Shown in pieces: positions 43,645-53,015 of a stretch of 64,000 nucleotides of DNA. The stretch spans positions 434,001-498,000 of the forward strand of contig CAZCYV010000002.1 of assembly GCA_964503145.1 (NCBI GenBank), in the 5' to 3' direction. The stretch is from RBG-16-57-11 sp964503145. Lineage in GTDB: Bacteria; Chloroflexota; Anaerolineae; Anaerolineales; UBA4823. Within the stretch, counting starts at the first letter, position 1. Every line of letters starts with the position of its first letter. The notes beneath the pieces were generated by a model, which did no database searches, was not told the DNA's origin, and saw nothing but the letters and a program-made list of their open reading frames with translations. The position numbers and the translations under genes were made by a program.

Positions 43645-46470
43645 TCAGCCCTTTGCTTGAGAGATGGGTTCCATCTCCCCCCAGTTGTGACCATAGCGCG
43701 CCTCGGTCTGCAAAGGCACTAGCAGCGGATAGGCATCTGCCATCACCTTTTGCACCAGCGGCGCGGTTTGCGCTAATTCTTCTACCGGGCATTCGAGAAC
43801 CAACTCGTCGTGCACCTGGAGGATCATCTTTGCAGAGAGGCCGGCTTCGGCCAGCGCGACCGGCACACGGATCATGGCGATCTTCATGATATCGGCCGCA
43901 GTGCCTTGAATGGGAGCGTTGATTGCTTCGCGCTCTTCGCGGCTGCGCTGGTTGCGGTCGGTGAGCGTTTTGAGCGCCGGGAAGTAGCGCCGCCGCCCTA
44001 ACAAGGTCTCGACATAGCCCTGTTCGGTGGCTAATTGGCGCATCCCATCCAGGTAGCGTTTAACCCCGGGGAACTGGCGGAAATACGCCTGGACGAAATC
44101 CTCCGCTTCGGCCAGAGTCAGGTCGGTGTAGCGGGTCAGGCCAAAGGGGCTCATGCCGTAGATCAGGCCGAAGTTGATCGCCTTCGCATGCCGACGCTGG
44201 TCCTTATCCACCGCCTCCAACGGCACGCCGAAGATCGCCGCGGCGGTAGCGGCGTGGATGTCCTGCCCGGCATGAAAGGCAGCCAGCATGGCCTCGTCCC
44301 TGGCCATGTGGGCGACGATGCGCAATTCGATCTGTGAATAGTCCACCCCCAAGAGCAGGTGGCCGGGAGAGGCGACGAAGGCCTGGCGCACCTTGCGCCC
44401 CAGTTCGGTGCGAATAGGGATGTTTTGCAGATTGGGGTCAGAAGAAGCGATGCGCCCGGTGACCGAACCGGTCTGGCTAAAAGAGGTGTGCACCCTGCCG
44501 GTGGCCGGGTTCACCTGCTGCGGCAACGCGTCGAGGTAAGTGGATCGGAGCTTGGACAGCTCACGGTACTCCAGCACCATATCCACCACCGGGTGTTTGC
44601 CGCGCAGCGTTTCCAGGATATCGGCCGAGGTCGAGAAAAAGCCGGTCGAAGTACGCGCCGAACGGTCGGGTGGATCGATCTTGAGGTGTTCGAACAGGGC
44701 TGAGGAGAGTTGTTGGGGTGAGTTTAGATTGAAACTCATGCCCACTTCGGCGTAGATCTGGCTTTCGATCTGTTGCAGCCGCTCGCCCAATTCTGCGGAC
44801 ATCTGGCGCAGGAATGGCACATCCAGAGCGACGCCGATCATTTCCATATCCGCCAGGACAGGGACTAAAGGCATTTCCAGTTCGTGAAACAGGTTCAAGG
44901 CCGAGCGTTCTTCCAGCTCGCGCCGCAGTTCAGGCTCCAGACGCAGGACGACTTCGGCGTCGGCTGCGGCGTATTGGGCGACCTGTTGGATGGGCGCCTG
45001 GGCCATGGAGATCTGCTTCTTGCCTTTGCCGATCAACTCCTCGATGCTGGTCATTTTGATCCCCTGTCGCACCCAGGCCAGGTTTTTCAAGCCCAGATTG
45101 CGAGAAGCGGGATTGGTCAGCCATTCAGCGATCATCGTGTCGAAAGACAGCGGCGTCACCCGCAGGCCATAGCGCGCCAATACGACAAAATCGTACTTGA
45201 GATTGTGACCTATTTTGGGGATTCGAGCATCGGTCAAAGGTTTGCGCAACGCCTCGAGCACAGTCTCCAGGGGTAATTGCGGGCCAGCGTCCGGCTGATG
45301 TCCAACCGGGATGTAGTAGCCCCTCCCTGGCTCGATGGCCAGGGCAATCCCCACCAGCTCGGCGCGCATCTGGTCAGTCGAGGTTGTCTCGGTGTCGAAG
45401 GAAATGACGCTGGCCGTTTCCAGACGGCTCACCAAATCTTGCAGCGCCTGGGGATGATCTACCAGGATGGTCTGGCGCTCATCCTGCACGGTCGGCACAG
45501 GCATCGATGAGCGGGCAGCCTCTGGCGGCGCGGCAGGTGTCTGGAAAAGGGAAAGCTGCTCGGCCTTTTCGGGTTTTTGCCCGCCGAAGTTTTTTTCCAA
45601 AGCCGTCAGCCGTTGCATCAGGCTGCGAAACTCTAATTCACGGAAGAGCGCCTCCACCTTTTCGGGGTCGAAGGCTTCGGGGCGGGCCTGCTCCAGGTTC
45701 AAGGGTATGTCCAGATCGGTGATGATCCTGGCCAACTTCTGGCTCAGGTAAGCCGCTTCGCGCCCGGCCTGTAATTTGTTCCGCAGGCTGGGGGAAAGCT
45801 CATCCAGATGAGCGTAAATCCCATCCAGGGTTTCGTAAGACTTCAGCAACGAGGCCGCGGTTTTCTCGCCGATCCCAGCGACGCCAGGGATGTTATCTGA
45901 CTTATCGCCCACCAGGGCTTTGAAATCGACCACCTGATCTGGCCGCACTCCAAAGTGTTCGATGACATCGTCGTAATAGTAATCTTTGGAGTCCGACAGG
46001 GTCTTTCCGGGCAGGCTGACAATGATGCGATCATCCACAAGCTGAAGCAGGTCGCGGTCGCCGGTGATGATCTTGACCCCCAGGCCGCGTGCGACCGCCT
46101 GGCGCGCCACGCTGCCCAGCACATCATCCGCCTCATACCCCTCGATTTCCAGGCGAGGGATATTGAACGCGTCCACTACCTGGCGGATGCGCTCGATCTG
46201 CGAGCGAAGCTCATCGGGCATCTTCGCCCGCGTGCCTTTGTATTCTGGATAGATATCATCGCGGAAGGTTCGCCCGGTATCAAAAGCTACGGCCAGATAC
46301 TCCGGGTGCTCCTGCTCCAGCAAACGCAGCAGCACGCTGGTGAAGCCAAAGACGCCGGCGGTGGGTTCCCCGCTGCGCGTTTGAAATCCCCCGGTAGAGC
46401 CGCCGGTCAACGCAAAGTATGTGCGGTAAGCCAGGGCGTGTCCGTCGATCAGGTATAAGACTGGTGGCAT
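43645..46470 (-). CDS. polA: DNA polymerase I
   Basis: 941 residues from MPPVLYLIDGHALAYR at 46470. The 5' nuclease domain has GYEADDVLGSVA and ITGDRDLLQLV. The 3'-5' exonuclease looks active: FDTETT (motif I Asp/Glu), IGHNLKYDF (motif II) and YAAADAEV (motif III). Polymerase motifs are DYSQIELRIVAH (A), RRHAKAINFGLIYG (B) and QVHDELVLE (C). The enzyme replaces RNA primers and fills repair gaps. Its neighbours in the window, PolX and endonuclease V, are also repair enzymes but in separate transcripts. Confidence 0.97.
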   Translation of the reverse strand: MPPVLYLIDGHALAYRTYFALTGGSTGGFQTRSGEPTAGVFGFTSVLLRLLEQEHPEYLAVAFDTGRTFRDDIYPEYKGTRAKMPDELRSQIERIRQVVDAFNIPRLEIEGYEADDVLGSVARQAVARGLGVKIITGDRDLLQLVDDRIIVSLPGKTLSDSKDYYYDDVIEHFGVRPDQVVDFKALVGDKSDNIPGVAGIGEKTAASLLKSYETLDGIYAHLDELSPSLRNKLQAGREAAYLSQKLARIITDLDIPLNLEQARPEAFDPEKVEALFRELEFRSLMQRLTALEKNFGGQKPEKAEQLSLFQTPAAPPEAARSSMPVPTVQDERQTILVDHPQALQDLVSRLETASVISFDTETTSTDQMRAELVGIALAIEPGRGYYIPVGHQPDAGPQLPLETVLEALRKPLTDARIPKIGHNLKYDFVVLARYGLRVTPLSFDTMIAEWLTNPASRNLGLKNLAWVRQGIKMTSIEELIGKGKKQISMAQAPIQQVAQYAAADAEVVLRLEPELRRELEERSALNLFHELEMPLVPVLADMEMIGVALDVPFLRQMSAELGERLQQIESQIYAEVGMSFNLNSPQQLSSALFEHLKIDPPDRSARTSTGFFSTSADILETLRGKHPVVDMVLEYRELSKLRSTYLDALPQQVNPATGRVHTSFSQTGSVTGRIASSDPNLQNIPIRTELGRKVRQAFVASPGHLLLGVDYSQIELRIVAHMARDEAMLAAFHAGQDIHAATAAAIFGVPLEAVDKDQRRHAKAINFGLIYGMSPFGLTRYTDLTLAEAEDFVQAYFRQFPGVKRYLDGMRQLATEQGYVETLLGRRRYFPALKTLTDRNQRSREEREAINAPIQGTAADIMKIAMIRVPVALAEAGLSAKMILQVHDELVLECPVEELAQTAPLVQKVMADAYPLLVPLQTEARYGHNWGEMEPISQAKG

Positions 46471-46556
46471 GAGGCACCTGTATTCGTCAAGGTATGTAGA
46501 GTTTATCACGCGGCGCAGGGTGAGGCAAGATGATAAAACTGGAGCTTAAATTGCCG

Positions 46557-46585
46557 TTGACAATCTACTATGAACATGTTATTTT
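46557..46585 (+). promoter_or_regulatory. Promoter of the transglycosylase-like gene
   Basis: Consensus TTGACA (46557-46562), a 17-nt spacer and TATTTT (46580-46585) with TGT just before it (extended -10). The ATG at 46596 is 10 nt downstream, so the leader is at most a few nt. Confidence 0.75.
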
Positions 46586-46595
46586 ATGTTAAGAA

Positions 46596-48197
46596 ATGGA
46601 GAAGCCTCACAGAGCCATCGCCGTTTTGGGTATTGTAGTGCTTCTTCTCGGAGCGCTTGCGGTAAGCTGGGGGATCGCCGATGCCCAAAGCCCTTCGCGC
46701 CAGGTCGTTGTCATCGAATCTTATACGGAATATCTGTGGTGGCTGATCCGTTGGTCCAGCAACGAGATCCTGTGCGCCGTACCTGTGGACCACGAAGGCC
46801 CTCCCACGCTGGGTGAAGTGTCCACGGCTTGCGGGGCCGATCTGGCCACTGAATGGTGGAATACCCCGCAATGCAAACCCAATCGGCCCACCACGCGCTG
46901 TGAAGGCGTGTATATTTATCTGGCGGCGATCACGCCAAAAGAACGCGAAGTGAAAGTGGAACTGCCGCCGCCAACGGTATGGCTGACGTTGGAAGGCTGC
47001 ACCCCAATCGCTGCAGATGGACTGTGCCCCGCGCTCCCCATCTTGGTGCTCACTGGAGAAGAACCGCTGCCTGATCAAAGTATCGTGGCCATCCAGGGGA
47101 CCTACGATGGGGAGACTTTTTATTGTCAGGGAAGCGTCTGCCGCCTGCAACTGCGCGCCACGCCGCCTCAGGGGGTGAGCGTAGAGTTTTGGGCGGATTC
47201 GAGCTATGGCGATTCAAGCGAGCGTTACACAGCTCAGGTTCGGGTTATCGAAAGCGGCGTCTCGCCTGTCCCGGGCGGCAGCGGCTGGTACGTGGATGTG
47301 ATCAGCAGCCAGTGGAAGGGGAAAATGCTTACCAGTTGCGCTCGGATCTGGGAAGCCTTTCCCCCAGCCGGGACAACGCCTGCCTGGCTGAGCACCCCCG
47401 ATCACTTCGAGTTCCTGGCTTCTGGTGAGCCATATTATTACCTTGCCGGGCGGCTGATTTCTCAGGGCCTGGTGGATGTTTCTGCCTGTCCGGGCAATGG
47501 CCTGTTGCCCAATGGATACGCCGACGCCTGTGGGCTGGAGAAAGCTCGCCCATTGGTGGAAGGGTGGCAGAACCAGTTCGATCAGCGTATCATCGAAGTA
47601 GGCAAAGAAACCGGCGTCCCGGCGCAGCTAATGAAGAATCTGTTCGCCCAGGAGAGCCAATTCTGGCCGGGCATGTTCCGGGTACCCTACGAGTTCGGCC
47701 TGGGACAGATCACCGATCAGGGCGCAGATGCGATCTTCCTGTGGAATCCAACCTTCTTCCAGCAATTCTGTCCGCTGATCCTGTCTTCCGATGCCTGTTC
47801 ACGGGGTTATCTGAGGCTGACGGCGCCCGATCAGGCGATCCTGCGCGGCGCTCTGGCGTTGCAGGCCAGAGCCGATTGCGCCGATTGCCCGAATGGGGTC
47901 TCCCTAGACGACACTTATTTCACCGTATCGCTATTTGCCAATATGCTCAAGGCGAACTGCTCTCAGGTGAGCCGCACGGTGTTCAACGCGACCGGCCAAA
48001 TGGCCGGCAGGGTGGCAACTTATGAAGACCTCTGGCGGTTGACCGTGGCCAATTATCACGCCGGACCGGGCTGTGTGGCTTTCGCGGTCAACCAGGCATG
48101 GCAAACCACGGGGAAACTCGATTGGGGCACCGTCTCGACGCGCTTTACCGAGCCCTGCAGAGGCGTCGTGCCTTACGTAGAGCAGATCACCCGTTGA
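46596..48197 (+). CDS. Secreted lytic-transglycosylase-like protein
   Basis: 533 residues. Signal peptide or anchor at about 7-30. Residues 30-320 match no family I recognise and contain many cysteines, suggesting disulfides. The SLT-type lysozyme-like domain covers about 330-495: NLFAQESQFWPG (catalytic Glu at about 353), YEFGLGQIT and NYHAGPGC. Such enzymes cleave peptidoglycan glycan strands. Action on other glycans is possible. The strong promoter lies almost against the ATG. Confidence 0.78.
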   Translation: MEKPHRAIAVLGIVVLLLGALAVSWGIADAQSPSRQVVVIESYTEYLWWLIRWSSNEILCAVPVDHEGPPTLGEVSTACGADLATEWWNTPQCKPNRPTTRCEGVYIYLAAITPKEREVKVELPPPTVWLTLEGCTPIAADGLCPALPILVLTGEEPLPDQSIVAIQGTYDGETFYCQGSVCRLQLRATPPQGVSVEFWADSSYGDSSERYTAQVRVIESGVSPVPGGSGWYVDVISSQWKGKMLTSCARIWEAFPPAGTTPAWLSTPDHFEFLASGEPYYYLAGRLISQGLVDVSACPGNGLLPNGYADACGLEKARPLVEGWQNQFDQRIIEVGKETGVPAQLMKNLFAQESQFWPGMFRVPYEFGLGQITDQGADAIFLWNPTFFQQFCPLILSSDACSRGYLRLTAPDQAILRGALALQARADCADCPNGVSLDDTYFTVSLFANMLKANCSQVSRTVFNATGQMAGRVATYEDLWRLTVANYHAGPGCVAFAVNQAWQTTGKLDWGTVSTRFTEPCRGVVPYVEQITR

Positions 48198-48215
48198 TTG
48201 GGTAGTGCGGCAATT

Positions 48216-48401
48216 TCACTTGACCAGCGAAGCCGCCAGCTCTAAAAATTCGTCCCACTCTTCCTGAAAGAAGTGCAGAGTGACGTTGTTCATTTCCAGA
48301 TGGTAGGTCGTTTCGCCATCCGGCTCTTCTGCACGCCAGGCGCTGTAGTTGTCTGTTTCGGCTATTAGCTCGGTTTTCGGTTCCATCTCGTCCTTGGCCA
48401 T
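48216..48401 (-). CDS. Small acidic protein of unknown function
   Basis: About 61 residues from MAKDEMEPK; an ATG at 48431 in frame overlaps the rho stop and could be the true start (71 residues). The sequence is acidic with aromatic patches (DNYSAWRAEEPDGETTYHLE, then VTLHFFQEEWDEFLELAASL). No membrane segment or motif is recognised. It directly follows rho on the same strand and may be co-transcribed. Confidence 0.6.
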   Translation of the reverse strand: MAKDEMEPKTELIAETDNYSAWRAEEPDGETTYHLEMNNVTLHFFQEEWDEFLELAASLVK

Positions 48402-48427
48402 TTTTGTCTGCATTAATCCGGTCTGGT

Positions 48428-49702
48428 TCAATCTTCGGTCAGGGTTTCCAGGAACTCCTGATTGTTGGCCGTGCGTTGCAGGCGCTGCAGGATGGCTTCG
48501 GTGGCGGTAGCTGGATCCAGGCCAGCGCCGTGGGGCGGCGGAGAGACCATCTGATCGTACATCCGGCGCATGAGCCAGACGCGCGGGGTGATATCTGGCC
48601 CTAACAGCAACTCTTCGCGCCGCGTGGAGGAGCGTTCGATATCGATTGCGGGGTAAACCCGGCGTTCTTGCAGACGGCGGGAGAGGTGAAGCTCCATATT
48701 GCCGGTGCCTTTGAACTCTTCGTAAACCACGTCGTCCATGCGCGAGCCGGTGTCGATCAGGCAGGTGGCGATGATCGTCAACGAGCCGCCTTCCTCGATG
48801 TTGCGCGCCGCGCCAAAGAAGCGTTTGGGCGGGTAGAGGGCCGAAGGGTCGATGCCGCCGGACAGGGTACGTCCAGAAGGCGTGACAACCAGGTTGTAAG
48901 CGCGCGCCAGGCGGGTGATCGAGTCCATCAAGATGACCACATCGCGTCCGATCTCCACCAGGCGCTTGGCGCGCTCCAACACCATCTCGGCCACGCGCAC
49001 GTGGGAAGTGACCGGCTCATCGAAGGTGGAGGAGATCACTTCGGCATCCACCGAACGGTCCATATCGGTCACTTCCTCTGGGCGCTCGCCAATCAGCGCC
49101 ACGATCAGGTGAACTTCGGGATATTTGGTGGAAATCGAGTTGGCGATTTGCTTTAGGATGGTGGTCTTGCCGGCCTTCGGCGGCGAGACGATCAGGCCGC
49201 GCTGGCCGCGTCCAATCGGAGTGATCAGGTTGATCAGGCGCGTCGCCAGGGTATGGCGGTCCAGCTCCAGGTCGAAGCGCTTATCTGGGAAGATCGGGGT
49301 CAACGACTCGAAGGAGGGACGATATTTGGCCTCATCTGGATTGAGACCGTTGACGGTCTCGACCTTGAGCAAGCCGTAATGTCGCTCCGATTCACGCGGC
49401 GGGCGGACATTGCCGATGATCAGATCGCCATTGCGCAGGCTGTAACGCCGGATCTGCGATTGCGACACGTAGACATCGTAAGGGCCAGGCTGATAATGGC
49501 CCGAACGCAGAAAACCGATCCCTTCGCTCATGATCTCCAGAATGCCGCCGCGCAGTTCAATACCCTGGCGTTCAGCTTCGGCTTGCTGGATGCGCAGAAT
49601 CAGGTCTTCTTTCTTCAGGCGCGAAGCGTTCTGGATGTCCAGGTCTCGCGCCATCTGGCGTAATGTGGATAGTGATGCGTTTTCGAGTTCAAGTACTTTC
49701 AT
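48428..49702 (-). CDS. rho: Transcription termination factor Rho
   Basis: 424 residues. The N-terminal Rho-N helix (LSTLRQMARDLDIQNASRLKK), the RNA-binding OB fold (GGILEIMSEGIGFLRS, DVYVSQSQIRRYSLRNGD), Walker A SPPKAGKTTILK, and Walker B VVILMDSITRLARAYN are clear. The Q/R-loop region PSGRTLSGGIDP is intact. It terminates transcription at rut sites. An extended -10 promoter at 49928 gives a leader of about 219 nt with a stable hairpin, which fits autoregulation of rho. Confidence 0.97.
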   Translation of the reverse strand: MKVLELENASLSTLRQMARDLDIQNASRLKKEDLILRIQQAEAERQGIELRGGILEIMSEGIGFLRSGHYQPGPYDVYVSQSQIRRYSLRNGDLIIGNVRPPRESERHYGLLKVETVNGLNPDEAKYRPSFESLTPIFPDKRFDLELDRHTLATRLINLITPIGRGQRGLIVSPPKAGKTTILKQIANSISTKYPEVHLIVALIGERPEEVTDMDRSVDAEVISSTFDEPVTSHVRVAEMVLERAKRLVEIGRDVVILMDSITRLARAYNLVVTPSGRTLSGGIDPSALYPPKRFFGAARNIEEGGSLTIIATCLIDTGSRMDDVVYEEFKGTGNMELHLSRRLQERRVYPAIDIERSSTRREELLLGPDITPRVWLMRRMYDQMVSPPPHGAGLDPATATEAILQRLQRTANNQEFLETLTED

Positions 49703-49757
49703 CGCGTCTCAGATTGTTAGGTTCGGATTGTCTGGATTGGGATATGTGCAAGGAGCG

Positions 49758-49779
49758 ACCACCGGTCTTCACCGGCGGT
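49758..49779 (-). other. Hairpin in the rho leader
   Basis: ACCACCGGT (49758-49766) and ACCGGCGGT (49771-49779) pair over 9 bp with one wobble and a 4-nt loop, 56 nt before the rho start codon. No T-run follows, so it is not an intrinsic terminator. Confidence 0.55.
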
Positions 49780-49927
49780 ATTGATCGAATTTAGGCTGTA
49801 GCATACGGATTGAGTTCACTCAGAGAATAAATACCAGCATCAGAAGGGAGATCAGGATTTGCCAGGTTCGACTGCCAAACGATGAGGACAAACTTGGGCA
49901 ATGAAAGAGAGCTTCCCCTCATGCACG

Positions 49928-49936
49928 ATTATACCA
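49928..49936 (-). promoter_or_regulatory. rho extended -10 promoter
   Basis: On the minus strand TGGTATAAT (49936-49928), an extended -10 box. The -35 region is T-rich and weak. It lies just after the LOG-type gene, so rho has its own promoter. Confidence 0.5.
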
Positions 49937-49950
49937 TAAAAACAAAAAAA

Positions 49951-50532
49951 TTATTCCTCTCGTGTGAGCCAGCGCTCCAGTCCATCCGGCGGCCGATACT
50001 CGGCCAGCAAATCCAACACCCCCTGGGGCGTTTCGGATTGCAATAGCAGGGCGCGATGCTCGGCATAGATAAACCCTTCGCTGCGCGCATGCTCGACCAT
50101 CGCCAGCAGAGGGTCGAAATACCCCAGGACATTGAGCACCCCTACCGGCTTTTGATGCAGCCCAATCTGCGACCAGGTGAGAATTTCGAATAGCTCCTCA
50201 AACGTGCCGTAGCCGCCGGGCAAAGCCACGAAGCAATCGGCGGCCTGCGCCAGGCGCAGTTTGCGCTCGTGCATCGAAGTCACAACTTCCAGGCGTGTCA
50301 GACCCATGTGCGCCAATTGGGGCGTATTGAACAGTTCGGGGATCACACCGATCACTCGGCCTCCGGCGCGCAGCGCGCCGTTTGCAACCGCGCCCATCAG
50401 GCCAGTGCGACCCGCGCCATACCATAGTTCCAGGCCGCGATGGGCAATCGCAGTGCCCATCTGATAGGCAGCCTCAAGATACTCCGGCCGTAAATGATCG
50501 GCCGAACCACAATAAACGCAAATGGATTTCAT
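49951..50532 (-). CDS. LOG-family Rossmann-fold protein (TIGR00730)
   Basis: 193 residues from MKSICVYCGSADH. The signature LPGGYGTFEELFEILTW carries the PGGxGTxxE motif of LOG proteins, and the early CVYCGS and YGAGRTGLMGAVANGAL are typical. LOG members are cytokinin riboside 5'-monophosphate phosphoribohydrolases, and bacterial relatives hydrolyse AMP or similar nucleotides. The exact substrate is unknown. A 14-nt palindrome abuts the start codon. Confidence 0.9.
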   Translation of the reverse strand: MKSICVYCGSADHLRPEYLEAAYQMGTAIAHRGLELWYGAGRTGLMGAVANGALRAGGRVIGVIPELFNTPQLAHMGLTRLEVVTSMHERKLRLAQAADCFVALPGGYGTFEELFEILTWSQIGLHQKPVGVLNVLGYFDPLLAMVEHARSEGFIYAEHRALLLQSETPQGVLDLLAEYRPPDGLERWLTREE

Positions 50533-50546
50533 TTTACTCGAGTAAA
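50533..50546. promoter_or_regulatory. 14-nt palindrome at the LOG-type gene start
   Basis: TTTACTCGAGTAAA is a perfect palindrome directly upstream of the ATG at 50532 on the minus strand. A minus-strand TATAAT at about 50567-50572 puts it inside the short 5' leader. It may be an operator or, as RNA, a small block to ribosome binding. Confidence 0.45.
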
Positions 50547-50583
50547 TCAACCTGTCGGATTGCCTATTATACAGGATAAATTC

Positions 50584-51246
50584 TCACACCAGCGAGGCCA
50601 GACGGTGGGCCTGGCGCGTTGGCTCGGGCAGACGGTACCCTCGGGTGCAGGATAAGACAAAGCGAACGGCGCTCTCCAGGCTGACCCGGTGACCAACCGA
50701 GATATATAACGGCCGGGCGGCCGGGCGCGTGCGCAGGGCGGCGCCAATGATTTCGCCGGCATCCCATAAGGGCTGCCAATCGCCGCGCCCTTCGCCCACC
50801 GGCTCGTGCTGTCCGATCAGGCGCGATTTGGCCGCTCCAATCGAGGGGAGGCCCGACCACAGCCCCAGGTGGCAGGCGATTCCAAAGCGGCGGGGGTGAG
50901 CCAGACCCTGACCATCGCAGATCAACAGGTCGGGCAGCGAGTGCAACCGCTCGAGCGCCTCCAGCACCACCGGCGCCTCGCGGAAGGAGAGCAAACCCGG
51001 AATATAGGGAAAGGCAGTGGGTTGGCGGACAACATAGGTGTCGAGCGGCTCTAGCTCCGGAAAGCGCAGCACTACCACTGCGGCGCGAGCGATCGCCCCG
51101 TCAGCTTCAAAACCGACGTCCACGCCGGCCACCGTGCGGATTGGCCCGAAGCGATCTTCGCAGATCACCTGATGGCGCAGGCTTTCCTGGATGGCGATCG
51201 CCTCTTGGGCGGTGACTTGCCAGGAGTGCAAGGGGCGAAAAGGCAT
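50584..51246 (-). CDS. nfi: Endonuclease V
   Basis: 220 residues from MPFRPLHSW at 51246. The active-site pattern is visible: VAGVDVGF (Asp), YIPGLLSFREAP (Glu), and DGQGLAHPRRFGIACHLG (Asp). The late VSVGHRVSLESAV-like segment (ISVGHRVSLESA) is family typical. The enzyme cuts DNA near deaminated bases such as inosine. It is divergent from pgm and precedes the LOG-type gene by 51 nt. Confidence 0.93.
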   Translation of the reverse strand: MPFRPLHSWQVTAQEAIAIQESLRHQVICEDRFGPIRTVAGVDVGFEADGAIARAAVVVLRFPELEPLDTYVVRQPTAFPYIPGLLSFREAPVVLEALERLHSLPDLLICDGQGLAHPRRFGIACHLGLWSGLPSIGAAKSRLIGQHEPVGEGRGDWQPLWDAGEIIGAALRTRPAARPLYISVGHRVSLESAVRFVLSCTRGYRLPEPTRQAHRLASLV

Positions 51247-51349
51247 GCAGCAAATTCTACCCCATTTATCCCCTGGTTTGACTCTGCGAAGCCGAAAAGT
51301 TGTGGTATCCTCGATGGCGAACCCGCTAGAAGTCTTCAGGAGGACCCCG

Positions 51350-53002
51350 ATGGCAGTTGACCCCCGCGCAGGCAAACCCGCGCCGCGTGAACTTTTGATT
51401 AACATCCCGAGACTGGTCTCCGCTTACTACACCATCCACCCTGATCCGGATCAACCGGCGCATCAAGTCTCTTTTGGCACCTCGGGCCACCGCGGCACTT
51501 CCACGGAAGGCAGCTTCAATGAGGATCACATCCTGGCGATTTGCCAGGCGATCGCCGATCTGCGTCGGCAGCAGGGGGTCAGCGGGCCGCTCTACCTGGG
51601 CATGGACACCCACGCCCTCTCCGAGCCAGCCCAGACGACGGCCATCGAAGTCTTTGCTGCCAATGGGGTTGAACTGATGGTGCAAAGCGGCCTGGGCTAC
51701 ACTCCAACGCCGGCGGTCTCTCACGCCATCCTGACCTACAATCGCGGCCGAAGCAGCGGCCTGGCCGACGGCGTGGTGATCACGCCCTCACACAATCCAC
51801 CCGGCGATGGGGGGCTGAAATACAATCCTCCCAATGGCGGCCCGGCCGATACCGGTACGACCAAGATCATCCAGGATAACGCCAACCAACTGATGCGCCA
51901 GGGGCTGCGTGGGGTCAGGCGCCTCCCCTACACCCGAGCGCTGTACGCCGAGACGGTGCATTTCTATGATTTCATGCAGCCGTATGTCGCTGACTTGCGG
52001 AATGTAGTCGATCTGGAGGCGGTCGCCCGCGCCGGAATCAAGATCGGCGTCGATCCGATGGGCGGAGCAGCGGTGCATTATTGGGCGCCGATCGCCGAGG
52101 AATATGGGTTGGACCTGGAGGTGGTCAATCCCGTAGTCGATCCCACTTTCTCCTTCATGACTGTGGATCATGACGGCAAGATCCGCATGGATTGCTCGTC
52201 GCCCTACGCCATGGCCAGCCTGATCGAGCTGAAGGATCGTTTCAATATCGCCTTTGGCAACGACCCGGATGTCGATCGGCACGGGATCATCTCCCCCAGC
52301 GTTGGCCTGATGAACCCCAATCATTATCTGGCAGTGGCGATCTGGTACCTGTTCCAGCACCGCCCGGGCTGGCGAGCAGACGCCGCGGTGGGCAAAACGC
52401 TGGTCTCCAGCGGGATGATCGACCGCGTGGCGGCAAAGCTGGGGCGCAGGCTGGCCGAGGTGCCAGTGGGGTTCAAGTGGTTCGTGGATGGCCTGCTGGA
52501 TGGTTCCTATGGTTTCGGCGGTGAGGAGAGCGCCGGAGCGTCCTTCTTGCGCAAAGATGGCACAGTGTGGACCACCGATAAGGACGGGATTATCCTCGAT
52601 CTGCTGGCAGCGGAGATCACCGCGGCTCTGGGTCGCGATCCTGGGGCGTGCTATCGAGATCTGGAGCAGGAATTCGGGCGCACTTATTACGCGCGCATCG
52701 ATGCCTACGCTTCGCCAGCGCAGAAGGCGGTGATGAAAGACCTGTCGCCGGAACTGATCCAGGCGAGCACGCTGGCAGGGGCGAAGATCACCGCCAAACT
52801 GACTCGCGCTCCGGAGAATGATGCCCCTATCGGCGGCCTGAAAGTGATCACCGACCAGGGCTGGTTCGCGGCGCGCCCTTCGGGCACCGAAGACATCTAT
52901 AAGATCTACGCTGAAAGCTTCGTCAGCGAAGACCATCTGCGCCGATTGCAGGAAGAGGCGATCGCGCTGATCAACGACGCCTTCCGGGCAGCGGGGGTTT
53001 GA
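51350..53002 (+). CDS. pgm: Phosphoglucomutase (alpha-D-glucose phosphate-specific)
   Basis: 550 residues from the ATG at 51350, chosen because AGGAGGA lies 5 nt upstream; an ATG at 51314 is an alternative. The phosphoserine loop is ITPSHNPPGDGGLKYNPPNG (Ser in TPSHNP). The metal loop is NDPDVDRHG, the sugar loop GGEESAG, and the phosphate loop RPSGTED. It interconverts glucose-1- and glucose-6-phosphate for glycogen or cell-wall sugar metabolism. Confidence 0.95.
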   Translation: MAVDPRAGKPAPRELLINIPRLVSAYYTIHPDPDQPAHQVSFGTSGHRGTSTEGSFNEDHILAICQAIADLRRQQGVSGPLYLGMDTHALSEPAQTTAIEVFAANGVELMVQSGLGYTPTPAVSHAILTYNRGRSSGLADGVVITPSHNPPGDGGLKYNPPNGGPADTGTTKIIQDNANQLMRQGLRGVRRLPYTRALYAETVHFYDFMQPYVADLRNVVDLEAVARAGIKIGVDPMGGAAVHYWAPIAEEYGLDLEVVNPVVDPTFSFMTVDHDGKIRMDCSSPYAMASLIELKDRFNIAFGNDPDVDRHGIISPSVGLMNPNHYLAVAIWYLFQHRPGWRADAAVGKTLVSSGMIDRVAAKLGRRLAEVPVGFKWFVDGLLDGSYGFGGEESAGASFLRKDGTVWTTDKDGIILDLLAAEITAALGRDPGACYRDLEQEFGRTYYARIDAYASPAQKAVMKDLSPELIQASTLAGAKITAKLTRAPENDAPIGGLKVITDQGWFAARPSGTEDIYKIYAESFVSEDHLRRLQEEAIALINDAFRAAGV

Positions 53003-53015
53003 GGCCGGGCTGCGA

